From positions 84,999 to 148,998 of the forward strand of contig FR903546.1 in NCBI GenBank assembly GCA_000438075.1: a stretch of DNA of 64,000 bases. The letters are read 5' to 3'. Below are positions 1 through 9,730 of this stretch, in pieces (within the stretch, counting starts at the first letter, position 1; each line of letters starts with the position of its first letter). This DNA comes from Clostridium sp. CAG:609 (GTDB taxonomy: Bacteria > Bacillota_I > Bacilli_A > RF39 > UBA660). A model generated the notes under the pieces. The model was not told where the DNA came from and did no database searches. It saw nothing but the letters and a program-made list of their open reading frames with translations. The position numbers were made by a program, and so were the translations under genes.

Positions 1-217
1 AAATCGAGCCCAAGAAATATTAGATGAATATGAAACAAACAGTAAGAAAAAAAATCCTTGTGAAAAAGTTCAACTAGCTATGGACTTTGATGTTCAAGAA
101 AAAAAGGAAGATATTATCAAAAAAACAATTAACTCAATTGATGTTTTAAATACAACACCAATCGAAGCTTTAAACATACTATTTGATTTAAAACAAAAAA
201 TAAAAAATGGTGAGTGA
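1..217 (+). CDS. mutS: DNA mismatch repair protein MutS, C-terminal fragment
   Basis: Partial gene: the reading frame is open from base 2 and ends at TGA 215-217, giving the last 71 residues. The tail carries the motif PIEALNILFDLKQKI, which matches the conserved C-terminal end of MutS (P-L/I-EALNxLYELK). MutS recognises mismatched bases and uses ATP to recruit MutL. The ATPase and mismatch-binding domains lie outside the window, so the call rests on this short tail. The next gene starts 2 bases after the stop, suggesting co-transcription. The TGA stop shows that TGA is not read as Trp here. Confidence 0.75.
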   Translation, partial: NRAQEILDEYETNSKKKNPCEKVQLAMDFDVQEKKEDIIKKTINSIDVLNTTPIEALNILFDLKQKIKNGE

Positions 218-219
218 TT

Positions 220-1941
220 ATGAATTTAAAGGATATGATAATTTTTTTAAAAAAATATTGCGGGGGAGAAAAAAAACTTTTTATTAAATCATTTGTTTTT
301 TTATTTACCACTTCGATGATAGGAACTTTGTATGGTTATTTATTTGGGCTTGCAATTGATAAAGCTCGCGTTAGTTCTTTTGGTTTAACAATAGCTGTAT
401 TATTTTTAATATATATTATAGATTTTATTGATAACTTATTTTTTAATAGATATGGAAGAATTTATGTAGAAAAGTGTGCTAACAATATAATGGAAAAAAT
501 TGGATGTGCTGTTTATGAAAAAGTAGGGTTGTTACCTGCGAGAGCTTTTGAAGAAAAATCTAGTGGAGAATTTATAAATCGAATTACTAATGATTCATCT
601 ACGATAGCAGATTCTTTCAGACAAATTCTTAGAATAATAATATCACTTTTTACTTGTGCCATTGTATTTATTTATATTTGTTTTAATTCATGGATAGTTG
701 CTCTAGAAATAATTATTTATTTAGTATTGTTTTATATTGTTTCGCATAAATATTTACCTAGTATTAAAGAAAAGCAGAAGGAAATAAATAAGGAAAAGGA
801 TAGAGCAGTTGCTTCTGTAAGTGAATCTGTTCGTGGTATAAGAGAAATAAGAGCTTTAGGAATTAGAAAAAGTATGAATGATAATTTTAAAAATATAGTT
901 AGAAATATATATTTTAAAATTAATAAGCAAATGATTACAGAAAGAAATTATAATGCTTGGATTTATATTTTAAATTGCACTTTAGAGTTTGTTATATTTA
1001 CTACTTGTATCATTCTTATTATTAGTGGACATGGATCTTTTGCATTCTTTATGGCTATGACATATTATATTTATAGATTTATGAATACGATTGAACTGAT
1101 GATGAATTTATCTACAAGTATTCAAAAAATGAAAGTATCCATTGAGAGATTAAGTGAAATACTAGATAATAAATTATACAATGACGAAAAGTTTGGTATT
1201 GTTTCTAAAACTGATATTGATGGAAATATTGAATTTAAAAATATAACATTTAAATATCCAAATGAAGAAAAAGAAACTTTAAAAGATTTTAATCTAAGTA
1301 TTCCAACCAATAAAAAAGTAGCAATCGTAGGTAAAAGTGGTCAAGGAAAAACAACTATATTTAATCTTTTACTAAAATATTTTAAACCAACAAATGGTAC
1401 CATTTATATTGATGATATACCCCTAGATGACTTCACCGAAGAATCTCTAAGACAAAATATAGCAATAATTCGTCAAGAACCATTTTTATTTAATAAAACA
1501 ATATTAGAAAATTTAAAAATAGTAAATAACAAATTAACTTTAAATGAAATAAGGAAATCCTGTAACCTAGCAGAAGTCGATGATTATATCATGAGTCTTC
1601 CTAATCAATATAATACCATGATAGGTGAGGGAGGCATCAATTTATCCGGTGGACAAAAACAAAGACTTGCTATTGCAAGAGCTTTGCTTAAAAATAGTAA
1701 AATTATTTTATTTGATGAAGCAACAAGTGCCTTAGATAATGAAAACCAAAGAAAAATAAAACAAGCAATAGACAATTTAGTTAAAGACCATACAATAATA
1801 ATCGTAGCACATCGCTTATCAACCATAATTGATGCTGACATCATTTACCTAATCGAAGATGGAAAATTAATTGATGAAGGAACTCACAATGAATTAATAA
1901 AGAAAAATAAAACATACAAGAAACTATATACAAATGAATAA
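220..1941 (+). CDS. ABC exporter, fused permease and ATPase (half transporter)
   Basis: A 573-residue type IV ABC half-transporter. Hydrophobic helices fill roughly residues 20-290. The nucleotide-binding domain follows, with Walker A GKSGQGKTT near 370, the signature LSGGQKQR near 475, Walker B ILFDEATSALD near 497 and an H-loop in VAHRLST. It probably works as a homodimer, since no partner half lies beside it; the substrate (lipid, peptide or drug) cannot be told. I prefer ATG 220 over GTG 214, because GTG overlaps the mutS stop and GGTGAG lies 5 bases before the ATG. Confidence 0.9.
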   Translation: MNLKDMIIFLKKYCGGEKKLFIKSFVFLFTTSMIGTLYGYLFGLAIDKARVSSFGLTIAVLFLIYIIDFIDNLFFNRYGRIYVEKCANNIMEKIGCAVYEKVGLLPARAFEEKSSGEFINRITNDSSTIADSFRQILRIIISLFTCAIVFIYICFNSWIVALEIIIYLVLFYIVSHKYLPSIKEKQKEINKEKDRAVASVSESVRGIREIRALGIRKSMNDNFKNIVRNIYFKINKQMITERNYNAWIYILNCTLEFVIFTTCIILIISGHGSFAFFMAMTYYIYRFMNTIELMMNLSTSIQKMKVSIERLSEILDNKLYNDEKFGIVSKTDIDGNIEFKNITFKYPNEEKETLKDFNLSIPTNKKVAIVGKSGQGKTTIFNLLLKYFKPTNGTIYIDDIPLDDFTEESLRQNIAIIRQEPFLFNKTILENLKIVNNKLTLNEIRKSCNLAEVDDYIMSLPNQYNTMIGEGGINLSGGQKQRLAIARALLKNSKIILFDEATSALDNENQRKIKQAIDNLVKDHTIIIVAHRLSTIIDADIIYLIEDGKLIDEGTHNELIKKNKTYKKLYTNE

Positions 1942-1984
1942 ATAATTTTTTAAGTGGTTTTATTGCAACTTGATAATAAATATT

Positions 1985-2012
1985 TTGTAAAATTAATAAT
2001 CTATGGTATAAT
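1985..2012 (+). promoter_or_regulatory. Sigma-A type promoter for the 167-residue gene
   Basis: TTGTAA at 1985-1990, a 16-base spacer, and TATAAT at 2007-2012 preceded by the extended element TGG. It lies in the gap after the ABC exporter and about 25 bases before the next start. Confidence 0.6.
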
Positions 2013-2037
2013 AAATTATCAAGAAGGAGAAATGCGT

Positions 2038-2541
2038 ATGGAAAAGATAATTCCAAATGGAACAGAAGTTTTAATATTTTTTAACTCAAAAAATGATTGC
2101 GAAGAAGAAAGATTTATCAAAGGGGTAATTATTTCAAGTAAAGAATCCGAAGATTTATCATATCATGGAAGTCCATGGTATGTCCAAATTTATAAGATTA
2201 AAGGTGAAAATGGACAAATTTATGAAGCAACTCATCAAAGCCCATTATTTGGTGCATTCTACATAAGAACAATCGAAGGATATCTTGCATATCTAGAATA
2301 CAAAATTAAAGAAAATAAAAAGAAAATAAATGATATTGAAAATGAAAATATGAATCTTTCTAATATCATTACATCATTAAGTCCACTACCACAAACGCAT
2401 CATGAACAACAAACAGTATCAGGTGATAGTGAAGAAATAGCTAAAATGATAGAAAATTTCAAATATGTTCCAGATAAAGAAACAGAAGTTTTAAACAAAT
2501 ATGATAATATTCTAACAAGAACTAGAAAGAAAAATGGATAG
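2038..2541 (+). CDS. Unrecognised cytosolic protein with C-terminal coiled coil
   Basis: Not recognised. The 167-residue protein has no signal peptide or membrane helix. The first half is mixed and aromatic, with a GSPWYVQIYKI stretch that looks like a beta-rich fold. Around residues 85-115 there is a Lys/Glu/Asn-rich helix (KIKENKKKINDIENEN) typical of a short coiled coil. An in-frame ATG lies at 1954, but that is upstream of the promoter; AAGGAG at 2024-2029 fits ATG 2038 (spacing 8) or ATG 2032. The gene has its own promoter and converges with the ZIP transporter, with only 6 bases between the two stops. Confidence 0.6.
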   Translation: MEKIIPNGTEVLIFFNSKNDCEEERFIKGVIISSKESEDLSYHGSPWYVQIYKIKGENGQIYEATHQSPLFGAFYIRTIEGYLAYLEYKIKENKKKINDIENENMNLSNIITSLSPLPQTHHEQQTVSGDSEEIAKMIENFKYVPDKETEVLNKYDNILTRTRKKNG

Positions 2542-2547
2542 CATAAG

Positions 2548-3342
2548 CTACCCAAGTGCAACATCGAAGATCATCATAAGTAAAAATCCAAATATCGTAA
2601 ATAAGGCCATTAGGTCTTTTTTTTCATTGGTTTGACTTTCTGGAATTAACTCTTGCACTACAACATAAATCATTGCACCACCTGCAAAAGCAAGTAGTAT
2701 TGGTAAAAGTATTTGTACCTTTATAACAAGTATAGCTCCAATTACTGCAGAAATTGGTTCAACAATTCCACTTAAAACTCCAAATATAAATGCTTTTGTA
2801 GTACTCATTCCCTCTCTTCGAAGAGGTAATGATACTGCAGAACCTTCTGGAAAATTTTGTATTCCAATTCCTATTGCAAGCATAACTGCTGACATAAGTG
2901 TTGCCCCATCTAAATTATAAAAAACAGAACCAAAAGCAACACCAATAGCCATTCCTTCCGGAATATTATGAAGTGTTATTGAAAATATTAACATTAAACT
3001 TCTTTTCATACTACTTGCATTTTTATTATTTTCTGTTAATCTATCAAATATTTTATCTCCACTAAAAAGCAGTAAGCCACCCAAAAGTACTCCAATTGAA
3101 ACAATCAACCATGAAATTAAATTCAGATTATTAGCCATTTCTATAGCAGGTGAAAGCAAACTCCAAAATGTCGCAGCAAGCATAACTCCCGCAGATAAAC
3201 CAAGCATTGCATCCATTGTATTTTTATTTACTTTTTTAAATAAAAATACAACTGCTGAACCCATCGAAGTAATTGCCCAAGTAAACATTGATGCAACTAA
3301 AGCCTGCAATGGGTATGTTAAATTTATATACCAATTAATCAT
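2548..3342 (-). CDS. ZIP family divalent metal transporter (ZupT-like)
   Basis: A 264-residue integral membrane protein with about eight hydrophobic helices. It carries the two ZIP metal-site motifs: HNIPEG in helix 4 and NFPEG in helix 5, each with the Asn/His and Glu ligands. ZIP proteins bring Zn, Mn or Fe into the cytoplasm; selectivity cannot be read here. The start is ATG 3342 with AAAGGAG upstream. It is a single-gene unit between a convergent hypothetical gene and divergent lon. No Zur or Fur-type operator was recognised. Confidence 0.9.
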   Translation of the reverse strand: MINWYINLTYPLQALVASMFTWAITSMGSAVVFLFKKVNKNTMDAMLGLSAGVMLAATFWSLLSPAIEMANNLNLISWLIVSIGVLLGGLLLFSGDKIFDRLTENNKNASSMKRSLMLIFSITLHNIPEGMAIGVAFGSVFYNLDGATLMSAVMLAIGIGIQNFPEGSAVSLPLRREGMSTTKAFIFGVLSGIVEPISAVIGAILVIKVQILLPILLAFAGGAMIYVVVQELIPESQTNEKKDLMALFTIFGFLLMMIFDVALG

Positions 3343-3399
3343 ATTCGCTCCTTTTTATCTAATGTATTGTATGAAGTAAAAAAAATATTGTGATTTTAC

Positions 3400-3428
3400 T
3401 TTACAAATTCCCATTAAAACGATATAAT
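3400..3428 (+). promoter_or_regulatory. Promoter of lon
   Basis: TTTACA at 3400-3405, a 17-base spacer and TATAAT at 3423-3428. A strong ribosome site AGGAGGT (3442-3448) follows, 7 bases before the lon ATG. I saw no CIRCE or CtsR-type operator. Confidence 0.75.
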
Positions 3429-3455
3429 AACATTTAAGTTTAGGAGGTACTCACT

Positions 3456-5723
3456 ATGAATTTTAACATTCCCGTAATATTACTTAAAAATTTGGTTATC
3501 CTCCCTAATCAGGAAATTAAAATAGAATTAAATAATAAAATAAGTAACCTAGCAATTAGTGAATCAAGCAAAAACTATAAAGGTGAAATCCTTGTTGTTG
3601 CTCCAACTGATACTCTCGAAGAAGAACCAAGTGTTGAAGACCTACCCAAAGTAGGTGTAATTGCTAAAATTAAAAATAAAATAGATAAAGATGGTATCAT
3701 CGAAGTAAAAATTCGTGGTATAAAAAGAGTAGCTATTTCAAAATACTTTCAAGAAAAGAAAAGCGTTATCTTATATAGTGAAGTAATGTATATTGACTTA
3801 CCGCCATTAATTGAATCCGAAGAAAAAGCCATATTAAAAAAGTTAATCAAAGTTTTAAAAGAATATATAAATATATCAAAAACAATATCAAATGATATAA
3901 TAAATTATGTAAGTAATTCAAAAGATTTAAATAAAATAACTGATGCTATAGCATCATTCTTACCATTTAACACAATTAAAAAACTAGAATACATGCAAGA
4001 AATAAATCCATTAAATCGGGCTAAAACTCTAATCAAAGATATGAATGAAGAAATAAAGTCTGTTGAACTTGATAATGAACTTGAAGAAAAAATGGAAGAG
4101 TCACTACAAAAAGAACAACGTGAATATATATTAAAAGAAAAACTTAAAACTATTAAAAATGAACTCGGAGAAGAAAATTGGAAAAATATTGAAGTCGAAG
4201 AATATCGCAAGAGTCTTCATAAATTAAAAATAGATAAAAAAACTAAAGAACACTTTGCTCATGAAATAGATAAATATGAAATAATGAGTGAAAATAGTCC
4301 AGAAGTTAGTGTGATGCATAACTACCTAGATTGGGTAATAAATTTGCCATGGAATAAAAGTACAAAAGAAACATCTAATTTTGAAGCAGTATATAAAGAT
4401 TTAAATAAATCACATTACGGTCTTGATGATATTAAAACAAGAATAAGTGAATATATTGCAATTAAAAATTTAAATCCTAAAATAGCAAGTCCTATAATTT
4501 GTTTAGTGGGACCTCCGGGTGTAGGTAAAACAACAATTGCTATGTCAATTGCCACATCACTAAATCGTGAATTTTATAAAATTAGTGTTGGGGGATTAAA
4601 TGATTCAACAGAACTTATTGGAACAAGAAGAACATATCTAGCATCAAGCCCAGGTAAAATAATTCAAGGATTATATAAAACTGGAACAAATAATCCTGTT
4701 ATGTTAATTGATGAAGTAGATAAAATGGTAAAAGACTTTAAAGGAGATCCAGCATCAACTCTTCTTGAAATACTAGATCCAAATCAAAATAAGTATTTTA
4801 TAGATAACTATATCGAAGAACCATTTGATTTAAGTAACATATTATTTATTTTAACAGCAAATAATATAAATGATATACCACCAGCAATACTTGATCGTGT
4901 TGAATTAATTGAACTTAACAGTTACACAATATTTGAAAAAAAAGATATAGCCCAAAATTACATGTTACCAAGAATATTACTTGAAAACATGGTATATGAC
5001 AGTAAAATAAAATTTAGTGATGAACTTTTATATTTCATCATCAATAACTATACAGAAGAAGCTGGGGTAAGAGACTTAGATAGAGTCTTATCATCTCTAG
5101 CTAGAAAAATAACTATTAACAATGTTAAAGTTTTAAATACAGAAAGAATAATTAAGTTACTTGGAACACCAAAATATCAAAAACTAACTATAAATGAAGA
5201 TGAATATGGTGTAGTAAGTACTCTTGCAGTTGCAAGTATAGGTGGTATAGTTTCTAAACTTGAAGTAAGTCTAAATAAAGGTAGTGAAAAAATAACAATA
5301 ACAGGTAATACCGGAGAAATTTTAAAAGAAAGTATTTTGGTATGTTTAACTATGCTTAAAAATAAGTATAAATATAATTTCCATAACCAAGATATTCACT
5401 TACATTTCTTAGATGCTTCGACTAAAAAAGATGGATCAAGTGGAGGATTACCTATTGCAGTTGCAATATGCAGTAGATTTGAAGAAAAAAAGATTCCCGA
5501 AGATATTGCATTTACCGGAGAAATTACCCTAAATGGAAGTATTTTAAAAATCGGAGGACTCAAAGAAAAGCTAATCGCTGCATATAATAAAAATATCAAA
5601 GTAGTTTATATACCTACATCGAATATGGATGATTTAAAAAATATTCCCAAAATAATTTTAGAACAACTTGAAATAATTCCGGTAAGTAATTTCAGTGAGG
5701 TATATACAAAACTATTTAAATAA
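3456..5723 (+). CDS. lon: ATP-dependent protease La (Lon)
   Basis: 755 residues, slightly shorter than the usual 770-800. Order: N-terminal substrate-binding LAN domain (1-190), a helical coiled linker, an AAA+ module with Walker A GPPGVGKT near 351, Walker B MLIDEVDK near 417, and the C-terminal Ser/Lys protease. The nucleophile Ser lies in KDGSSGG (about residue 662) and the dyad Lys in GGLKEK (about 705). The usual DGPSAG is DGSSGG here, with the catalytic Ser kept. It degrades misfolded and regulatory proteins in the cytoplasm. murF follows 25 bases later. Confidence 0.97.
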   Translation: MNFNIPVILLKNLVILPNQEIKIELNNKISNLAISESSKNYKGEILVVAPTDTLEEEPSVEDLPKVGVIAKIKNKIDKDGIIEVKIRGIKRVAISKYFQEKKSVILYSEVMYIDLPPLIESEEKAILKKLIKVLKEYINISKTISNDIINYVSNSKDLNKITDAIASFLPFNTIKKLEYMQEINPLNRAKTLIKDMNEEIKSVELDNELEEKMEESLQKEQREYILKEKLKTIKNELGEENWKNIEVEEYRKSLHKLKIDKKTKEHFAHEIDKYEIMSENSPEVSVMHNYLDWVINLPWNKSTKETSNFEAVYKDLNKSHYGLDDIKTRISEYIAIKNLNPKIASPIICLVGPPGVGKTTIAMSIATSLNREFYKISVGGLNDSTELIGTRRTYLASSPGKIIQGLYKTGTNNPVMLIDEVDKMVKDFKGDPASTLLEILDPNQNKYFIDNYIEEPFDLSNILFILTANNINDIPPAILDRVELIELNSYTIFEKKDIAQNYMLPRILLENMVYDSKIKFSDELLYFIINNYTEEAGVRDLDRVLSSLARKITINNVKVLNTERIIKLLGTPKYQKLTINEDEYGVVSTLAVASIGGIVSKLEVSLNKGSEKITITGNTGEILKESILVCLTMLKNKYKYNFHNQDIHLHFLDASTKKDGSSGGLPIAVAICSRFEEKKIPEDIAFTGEITLNGSILKIGGLKEKLIAAYNKNIKVVYIPTSNMDDLKNIPKIILEQLEIIPVSNFSEVYTKLFK

Positions 5724-5748
5724 TGTATAATAATAAGGGAAGTGAAGT

Positions 5749-7119
5749 ATGAATACATTAGAAATTTATAAAAACTTAAAAATAGTAAAAATAATTAATG
5801 AAATAAATGTTGATATAGAAAATGTAACAATAGATACAAGAAAAGTAGAAAAAGGATCATGTTTCATAGGTATAAAGGGAGAAAAAACAGATGGAAACTT
5901 GTTATATAAAAATGCTTTCGAAGCTGGTGCAAGCCTAGTTATCCTTGAGTATTTTGATGAATCACCAGAAAATATTAATTACCTAAAAGAAAATAACAAA
6001 TCAGTTATTATAGTGCCATCAACAATCGAAGCATTAGGTTTATTGGCAAAACTTAAAAGAAGTGAATTTTTTAGTCCAGTAGTTGCTGTTACAGGTAGTG
6101 CAGGAAAAACTAGTACTAAAGATATGATTTATAGTGTTTTAAAAGAAAAATATAAAATACATAAAACAATAGGTAATCAAAATAATCATATTGGATTACC
6201 ACTTACTATTTTATCACTTGATAAAGATAATGAAATTTTAGTACTTGAAATGGGAATGAATCACTTAAAAGAAATAAGTTACTTAACTAATATTGCCAAA
6301 CCAGATGTAGCAGTTATAACTAATGTTGGAACAGCACACATAGGTAACTTAGGTAGCAGAGAAAATATCTTAAAAGCAAAATTAGAAATACTTGAAGGAT
6401 TAAATCCGAATGGAACAGTTATTATTAATAATGATAATGACTTATTACATAAATGGTACTTAGAAAATAAAGATAATTATAAAATAATAACAATTGGTAT
6501 TAATGAAGTCTCTGATTATATGCCAGTAATTATAGAAAAAGGTGAATGGGGAACAACATTCTCATGTAAAAATACCATTTATAAAGTACCAGTTGGCGGA
6601 GATCATTTCATCTATAATGCTCTTTCTGCAATTGCAGTTGCCAATTTATTTAATGTATCAACTAAAGAAATTCAAGATGGTATAATTAATTTTGAACTAA
6701 GTTCAAATAGAATGAGTGTAAGAGTAACTGAAGGTATAACTTTAATTGATGACTCATATAATGCTAATTTTGATTCAATGAGTTATGCTATTAAATATTT
6801 AACAAGCCTACCTGGAAGAAGGATCGCAGTTCTAGGTTCTATGAAAGAACTTGGTAAATTTTCAGAAAGCTTACATCGTAAAATTGGTGCTCTTGTTGCA
6901 AAAGAAAAGATTGATATTTTAATAACCGTCGGAGATGAAGCAAAATTTATCAATGAAGAAGCAATAAATAATGGTTATAATAAAGATACATCATATCATT
7001 TTGAAACAAATAAAGAAGCAATTGCTTTTATAAATAGTATTAAAAGAAGTGAAGATAACATTTTAGTTAAAGCAAGTAATTCACTAAATTTTAAAGAAAT
7101 AGTTGATAATATAAAATAA
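5749..7119 (+). CDS. murF: UDP-N-acetylmuramoyl-tripeptide--D-alanyl-D-alanine ligase
   Basis: 456 residues with the three-domain Mur ligase plan. The N-terminal UDP-binding part (1-85) contains DTRKVEKG and FIGIKGEKTDG; the P-loop is TGSAGKTST (about 114-122); the central domain carries NQNNHIGLP and LEMGMNH; the C-terminal part includes DDSYNANFDSM. It adds D-Ala-D-Ala to UDP-MurNAc-tripeptide in the cytoplasm. It sits between lon and tgt rather than in a dcw cluster. The start ATG has GGGAAGTG upstream. Confidence 0.96.
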   Translation: MNTLEIYKNLKIVKIINEINVDIENVTIDTRKVEKGSCFIGIKGEKTDGNLLYKNAFEAGASLVILEYFDESPENINYLKENNKSVIIVPSTIEALGLLAKLKRSEFFSPVVAVTGSAGKTSTKDMIYSVLKEKYKIHKTIGNQNNHIGLPLTILSLDKDNEILVLEMGMNHLKEISYLTNIAKPDVAVITNVGTAHIGNLGSRENILKAKLEILEGLNPNGTVIINNDNDLLHKWYLENKDNYKIITIGINEVSDYMPVIIEKGEWGTTFSCKNTIYKVPVGGDHFIYNALSAIAVANLFNVSTKEIQDGIINFELSSNRMSVRVTEGITLIDDSYNANFDSMSYAIKYLTSLPGRRIAVLGSMKELGKFSESLHRKIGALVAKEKIDILITVGDEAKFINEEAINNGYNKDTSYHFETNKEAIAFINSIKRSEDNILVKASNSLNFKEIVDNIK

Positions 7120-7135
7120 AGAAAAGGAGTTAGTA

Positions 7136-8254
7136 ATGAAACTACAATTTAAATTAGATTATAAAGATCCAAATACAATGGGAAGACTTGGAACAATTAT
7201 ATATAATGGAAAAACATATGAAACGCCAATGTTTATGCCAGTTGGAACTAATGCTACAGTTAAGACACTTTCTCCGGAAGAGCTAGTGGACATTGGTTCA
7301 GGTATAGTTTTAGCAAATACTTACCATTTATGGTTAAGACCCGGGGAAGATATCGTTTATAAAGCTGGTCAACTTCATAAATTTATGAATTATCATGGAC
7401 CAATTCTAACAGATTCTGGTGGATTTCAGGTATTTTCCCTAGCAAAACCAAAAGATATTTCTGAAGAAGGAGTTAAATTTAAAAATCATTTAAATGGTGA
7501 TAGTCTATTTCTAACACCAGAAAAATCTATTGATATTCAAACTAAACTAGGTAGTGATATCATGATGAGCTTTGATGAATGTGTAAAGTGGCCAAGTACT
7601 CATGAATATATGGAGCAAAGTGTAGAAAGAACATTACGCTGGGCAAAAAGAGGAAAAGCTGTAAAATGTGATAATGATCAATTATTATTTGGTATAGTTC
7701 AAGGCGGTGAATATCCAGATTTAAGACGTCATTGTGCTGAGGAATTAGTTAAAATGGATTTTGATGGTTATTCAGTCGGGGGAACATCTGTTGGTGAAGA
7801 TAAGCCTACGATGTATAAAATGGTTGAATACTCAACTCCATATTTACCTGAAGATAAGCTTCGTTATCTAATGGGGGTCGGAGATCCAATTGATTTAATT
7901 GAAAATTCAATGCGTGGAATAGATATCTTTGATTGTGTAAGTCCAACAAGACTAGCAAGACATGGACATGCCTATACTAAGTATGGAAAAATCAATTTAA
8001 AAAATAGTAAATATAAAGAAGATTTTACTTCCATAGATGATTGTGATTGTTATGCATGTAAAAACTATACTAAAGCCTATATTAGACACTTAATCACTAA
8101 TAATGAAACATTCGGAGCAAGATTACTTTCAATTCATAATATTTATTTCCTACATCAAATAATGAAAAATATAAGAATAAATATTAAAAATGGAACAATG
8201 AAAGAATATCGTGATGAATTTGTTAAAAATTATTATGGAGAAGCACATGAATAA
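7136..8254 (+). CDS. tgt: Queuine/preQ1 tRNA-ribosyltransferase
   Basis: 372 residues of standard Tgt length. It exchanges G34 of GUN-anticodon tRNAs for a queuosine precursor. Visible motifs: DSGGFQVFSLA (general-base Asp near 93), FGIVQGG, GYSVGGTSVGE, and the zinc site C-x-C-x2-C (CDCYAC, about 303-308) with a later His near 333. The nucleophilic Asp region reads GIDIFDCVSPTRLARHG. ATG 7136 follows AAAGGAG. Its stop overlaps the next gene by 8 bases. No queA or preQ1 riboswitch is present beside it. Confidence 0.96.
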   Translation: MKLQFKLDYKDPNTMGRLGTIIYNGKTYETPMFMPVGTNATVKTLSPEELVDIGSGIVLANTYHLWLRPGEDIVYKAGQLHKFMNYHGPILTDSGGFQVFSLAKPKDISEEGVKFKNHLNGDSLFLTPEKSIDIQTKLGSDIMMSFDECVKWPSTHEYMEQSVERTLRWAKRGKAVKCDNDQLLFGIVQGGEYPDLRRHCAEELVKMDFDGYSVGGTSVGEDKPTMYKMVEYSTPYLPEDKLRYLMGVGDPIDLIENSMRGIDIFDCVSPTRLARHGHAYTKYGKINLKNSKYKEDFTSIDDCDCYACKNYTKAYIRHLITNNETFGARLLSIHNIYFLHQIMKNIRINIKNGTMKEYRDEFVKNYYGEAHE

Positions 8255-8564
8255 AATAAATAAATATTCTATTACTGCATCTATAATAATTATAAGTGGC
8301 TTACTTATCGGTGTAACATCTTATAAAGTAATAAAAAAACATAATGATAAACTAATACTTGTCAAAGAAAAATATATTATTGAAAGAGCTGAAAAGTGCA
8401 TAAACGAAGATAAATGTAAAAGTGATAAAGTTACTTTAAAAGAACTACAAGCTTTAAATTATATAAAAAAGGAAGTAAATCCAGTTACAAAAGAATATTA
8501 TAATGAAGAATCATTCGTTACATATGAAAATAATGAATATGTATTTAAAAATATTCCTAATTAA
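8247..8564 (+). CDS. Small membrane-anchored protein, pilin-like soluble part
   Basis: 105 residues: one N-terminal membrane helix (about 8-26), then a short soluble part with two Cys (EKCINEDKC). The pattern KVTLKELQALNYIKKEVNPVTKEYY resembles the C-terminal half of small type IV pilin-like proteins, which show 'x-T-L-x-E-L-x-x-x-G-Y-I-x-x-P-x-t-x-x-Y'. There is no prepilin G|FTLVE site, so this is only a resemblance. GGAG at 8237-8240 fits ATG 8247, inside the end of tgt, which implies translational coupling. Function unknown. Confidence 0.65.
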   Translation: MNKINKYSITASIIIISGLLIGVTSYKVIKKHNDKLILVKEKYIIERAEKCINEDKCKSDKVTLKELQALNYIKKEVNPVTKEYYNEESFVTYENNEYVFKNIPN

Positions 8565-8597
8565 ATAAAGACTCATTTAGAATCTTTATTTTTTTTA
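8564..8597. terminator. Intrinsic terminator between convergent genes
   Basis: Perfect 8-bp stem AATAAAGA (8564-8571) with TCTTTATT (8583-8590), an 11-base loop, and a T run on the plus strand. It overlaps the 3' end of the minus-strand gene and serves the lon-murF-tgt operon. Confidence 0.75.
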
Positions 8598-8929
8598 TTT
8601 ATTCCTAGTATTCCACCTAAAGTACTACATAATAATAAAATCATATAATAAATAATTGATGTAATACTAAACTTGTTTATAAATAAATTTAGAATTATTA
8701 GTATTAATATAAGAAAACCACCAGTTTTTAACCCAACCACATACCCTTGCTTTAAAGCAAGATGTCCATTCCTAATACCAAGCATTAAAAACATAATACT
8801 ATTAAATATAAATATTAATGCATTAGTTATAGTTTCATTTATACCGATTAAATTAAGTAAACTGCATATTATAATAAGCAATATTAAAAATATTAAATAA
8901 TATCCAATATATTTTATAAAGTTTTTCAA
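8573..8929 (-). CDS. YrzE/TIGR04086-type membrane protein
   Basis: 118 residues with four hydrophobic helices. The centre IRNGHLALKQGYVVGLKTG between helices 2 and 3 is typical of the TIGR04086 (YrzE) family, which in Bacillus also lies beside tgt. Function unknown. Two starts are possible: GTG 8938 overlaps its own ribosome site AGGTGA, so I chose TTG 8929, 5 bases downstream of it. Its end overlaps the tgt-operon terminator. Confidence 0.75.
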   Translation of the reverse strand: MKNFIKYIGYYLIFLILLIIICSLLNLIGINETITNALIFIFNSIMFLMLGIRNGHLALKQGYVVGLKTGGFLILILIILNLFINKFSITSIIYYMILLLCSTLGGILGINKKNKDSK

Positions 8930-9004
8930 AATTATCACCTAATAAATTATATTATATATTGTTTAAAATATTACTTATTAACCCATAATAACTATGGTGA
9001 TATT

Positions 9005-9652
9005 ATGAGTCTATTTATAGTTTTATTTAGAACAATATTTTTTTATTTCTTTGTTCTTATTTCATATCGTATAATGGGTAAAAGAGAAATAGGTCAACTT
9101 GGTGTTATAGATTTAATTGTATCTATTCTTATCGCAGAACTAGTTGCAATAAGTATTGAAGAGTATAAACAATCTTTAATGCTTACAGTAATACCCATAA
9201 GTATACTAGTTTTACTAGAAGTCTTATTTGCATTTTTTTCTATAAAAAGTAGAAAATTTAGATTATTATTTGATGGTAAACCATCATTAATTATAGCAAA
9301 TGGTAAAATAAATTATAAAGAAATGATTAAGCAAAGATATTCTCTAGATGATTTACTTGTATCTCTAAGACAAAAAGAAATCAGAGATTTAAGTATGGTT
9401 GAATATGCATTCTTAGAACCAAACGGAGAATTATCGGTATTTAAATATAACTTCTTTAAATTACAAAGCCCATATCCTGCAGCATTAATATTAGATGGAG
9501 AACTTCAAAAAAGTGTAATAAAACATATTCATAAAACAGAAGACTATATTAAAGAAGAACTCTCAAAGAAAAACTTAACAGTTAAAGATATCTTTTATGC
9601 ATTTTATAAAAATAAAAAAATTTATATCATAAAGAAAACCGACTTGAACTAA
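9005..9652 (+). CDS. DUF421/YetF family membrane protein
   Basis: 215 residues: three N-terminal membrane helices (about 1-80) followed by a cytosolic alpha/beta domain. The family hallmarks are visible: RIMGKREIGQLGVIDLIVSI, LLFDGKPSLIIANGKI, and RYSLDDLLVSLRQKEI with VEYAFLEPNGELSVF. DUF421 proteins occur widely in Bacillota, and the molecular role is not settled. Single gene; ATG 9005 follows GGTGAT. Confidence 0.85.
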   Translation: MSLFIVLFRTIFFYFFVLISYRIMGKREIGQLGVIDLIVSILIAELVAISIEEYKQSLMLTVIPISILVLLEVLFAFFSIKSRKFRLLFDGKPSLIIANGKINYKEMIKQRYSLDDLLVSLRQKEIRDLSMVEYAFLEPNGELSVFKYNFFKLQSPYPAALILDGELQKSVIKHIHKTEDYIKEELSKKNLTVKDIFYAFYKNKKIYIIKKTDLN

Positions 9653-9730
9653 ATTTTACACAAATTACTATTTTAATATTTTCATTTTTATGAATTTATG
9701 CTAAACTATTAATAGTAGGGTGATTGACAA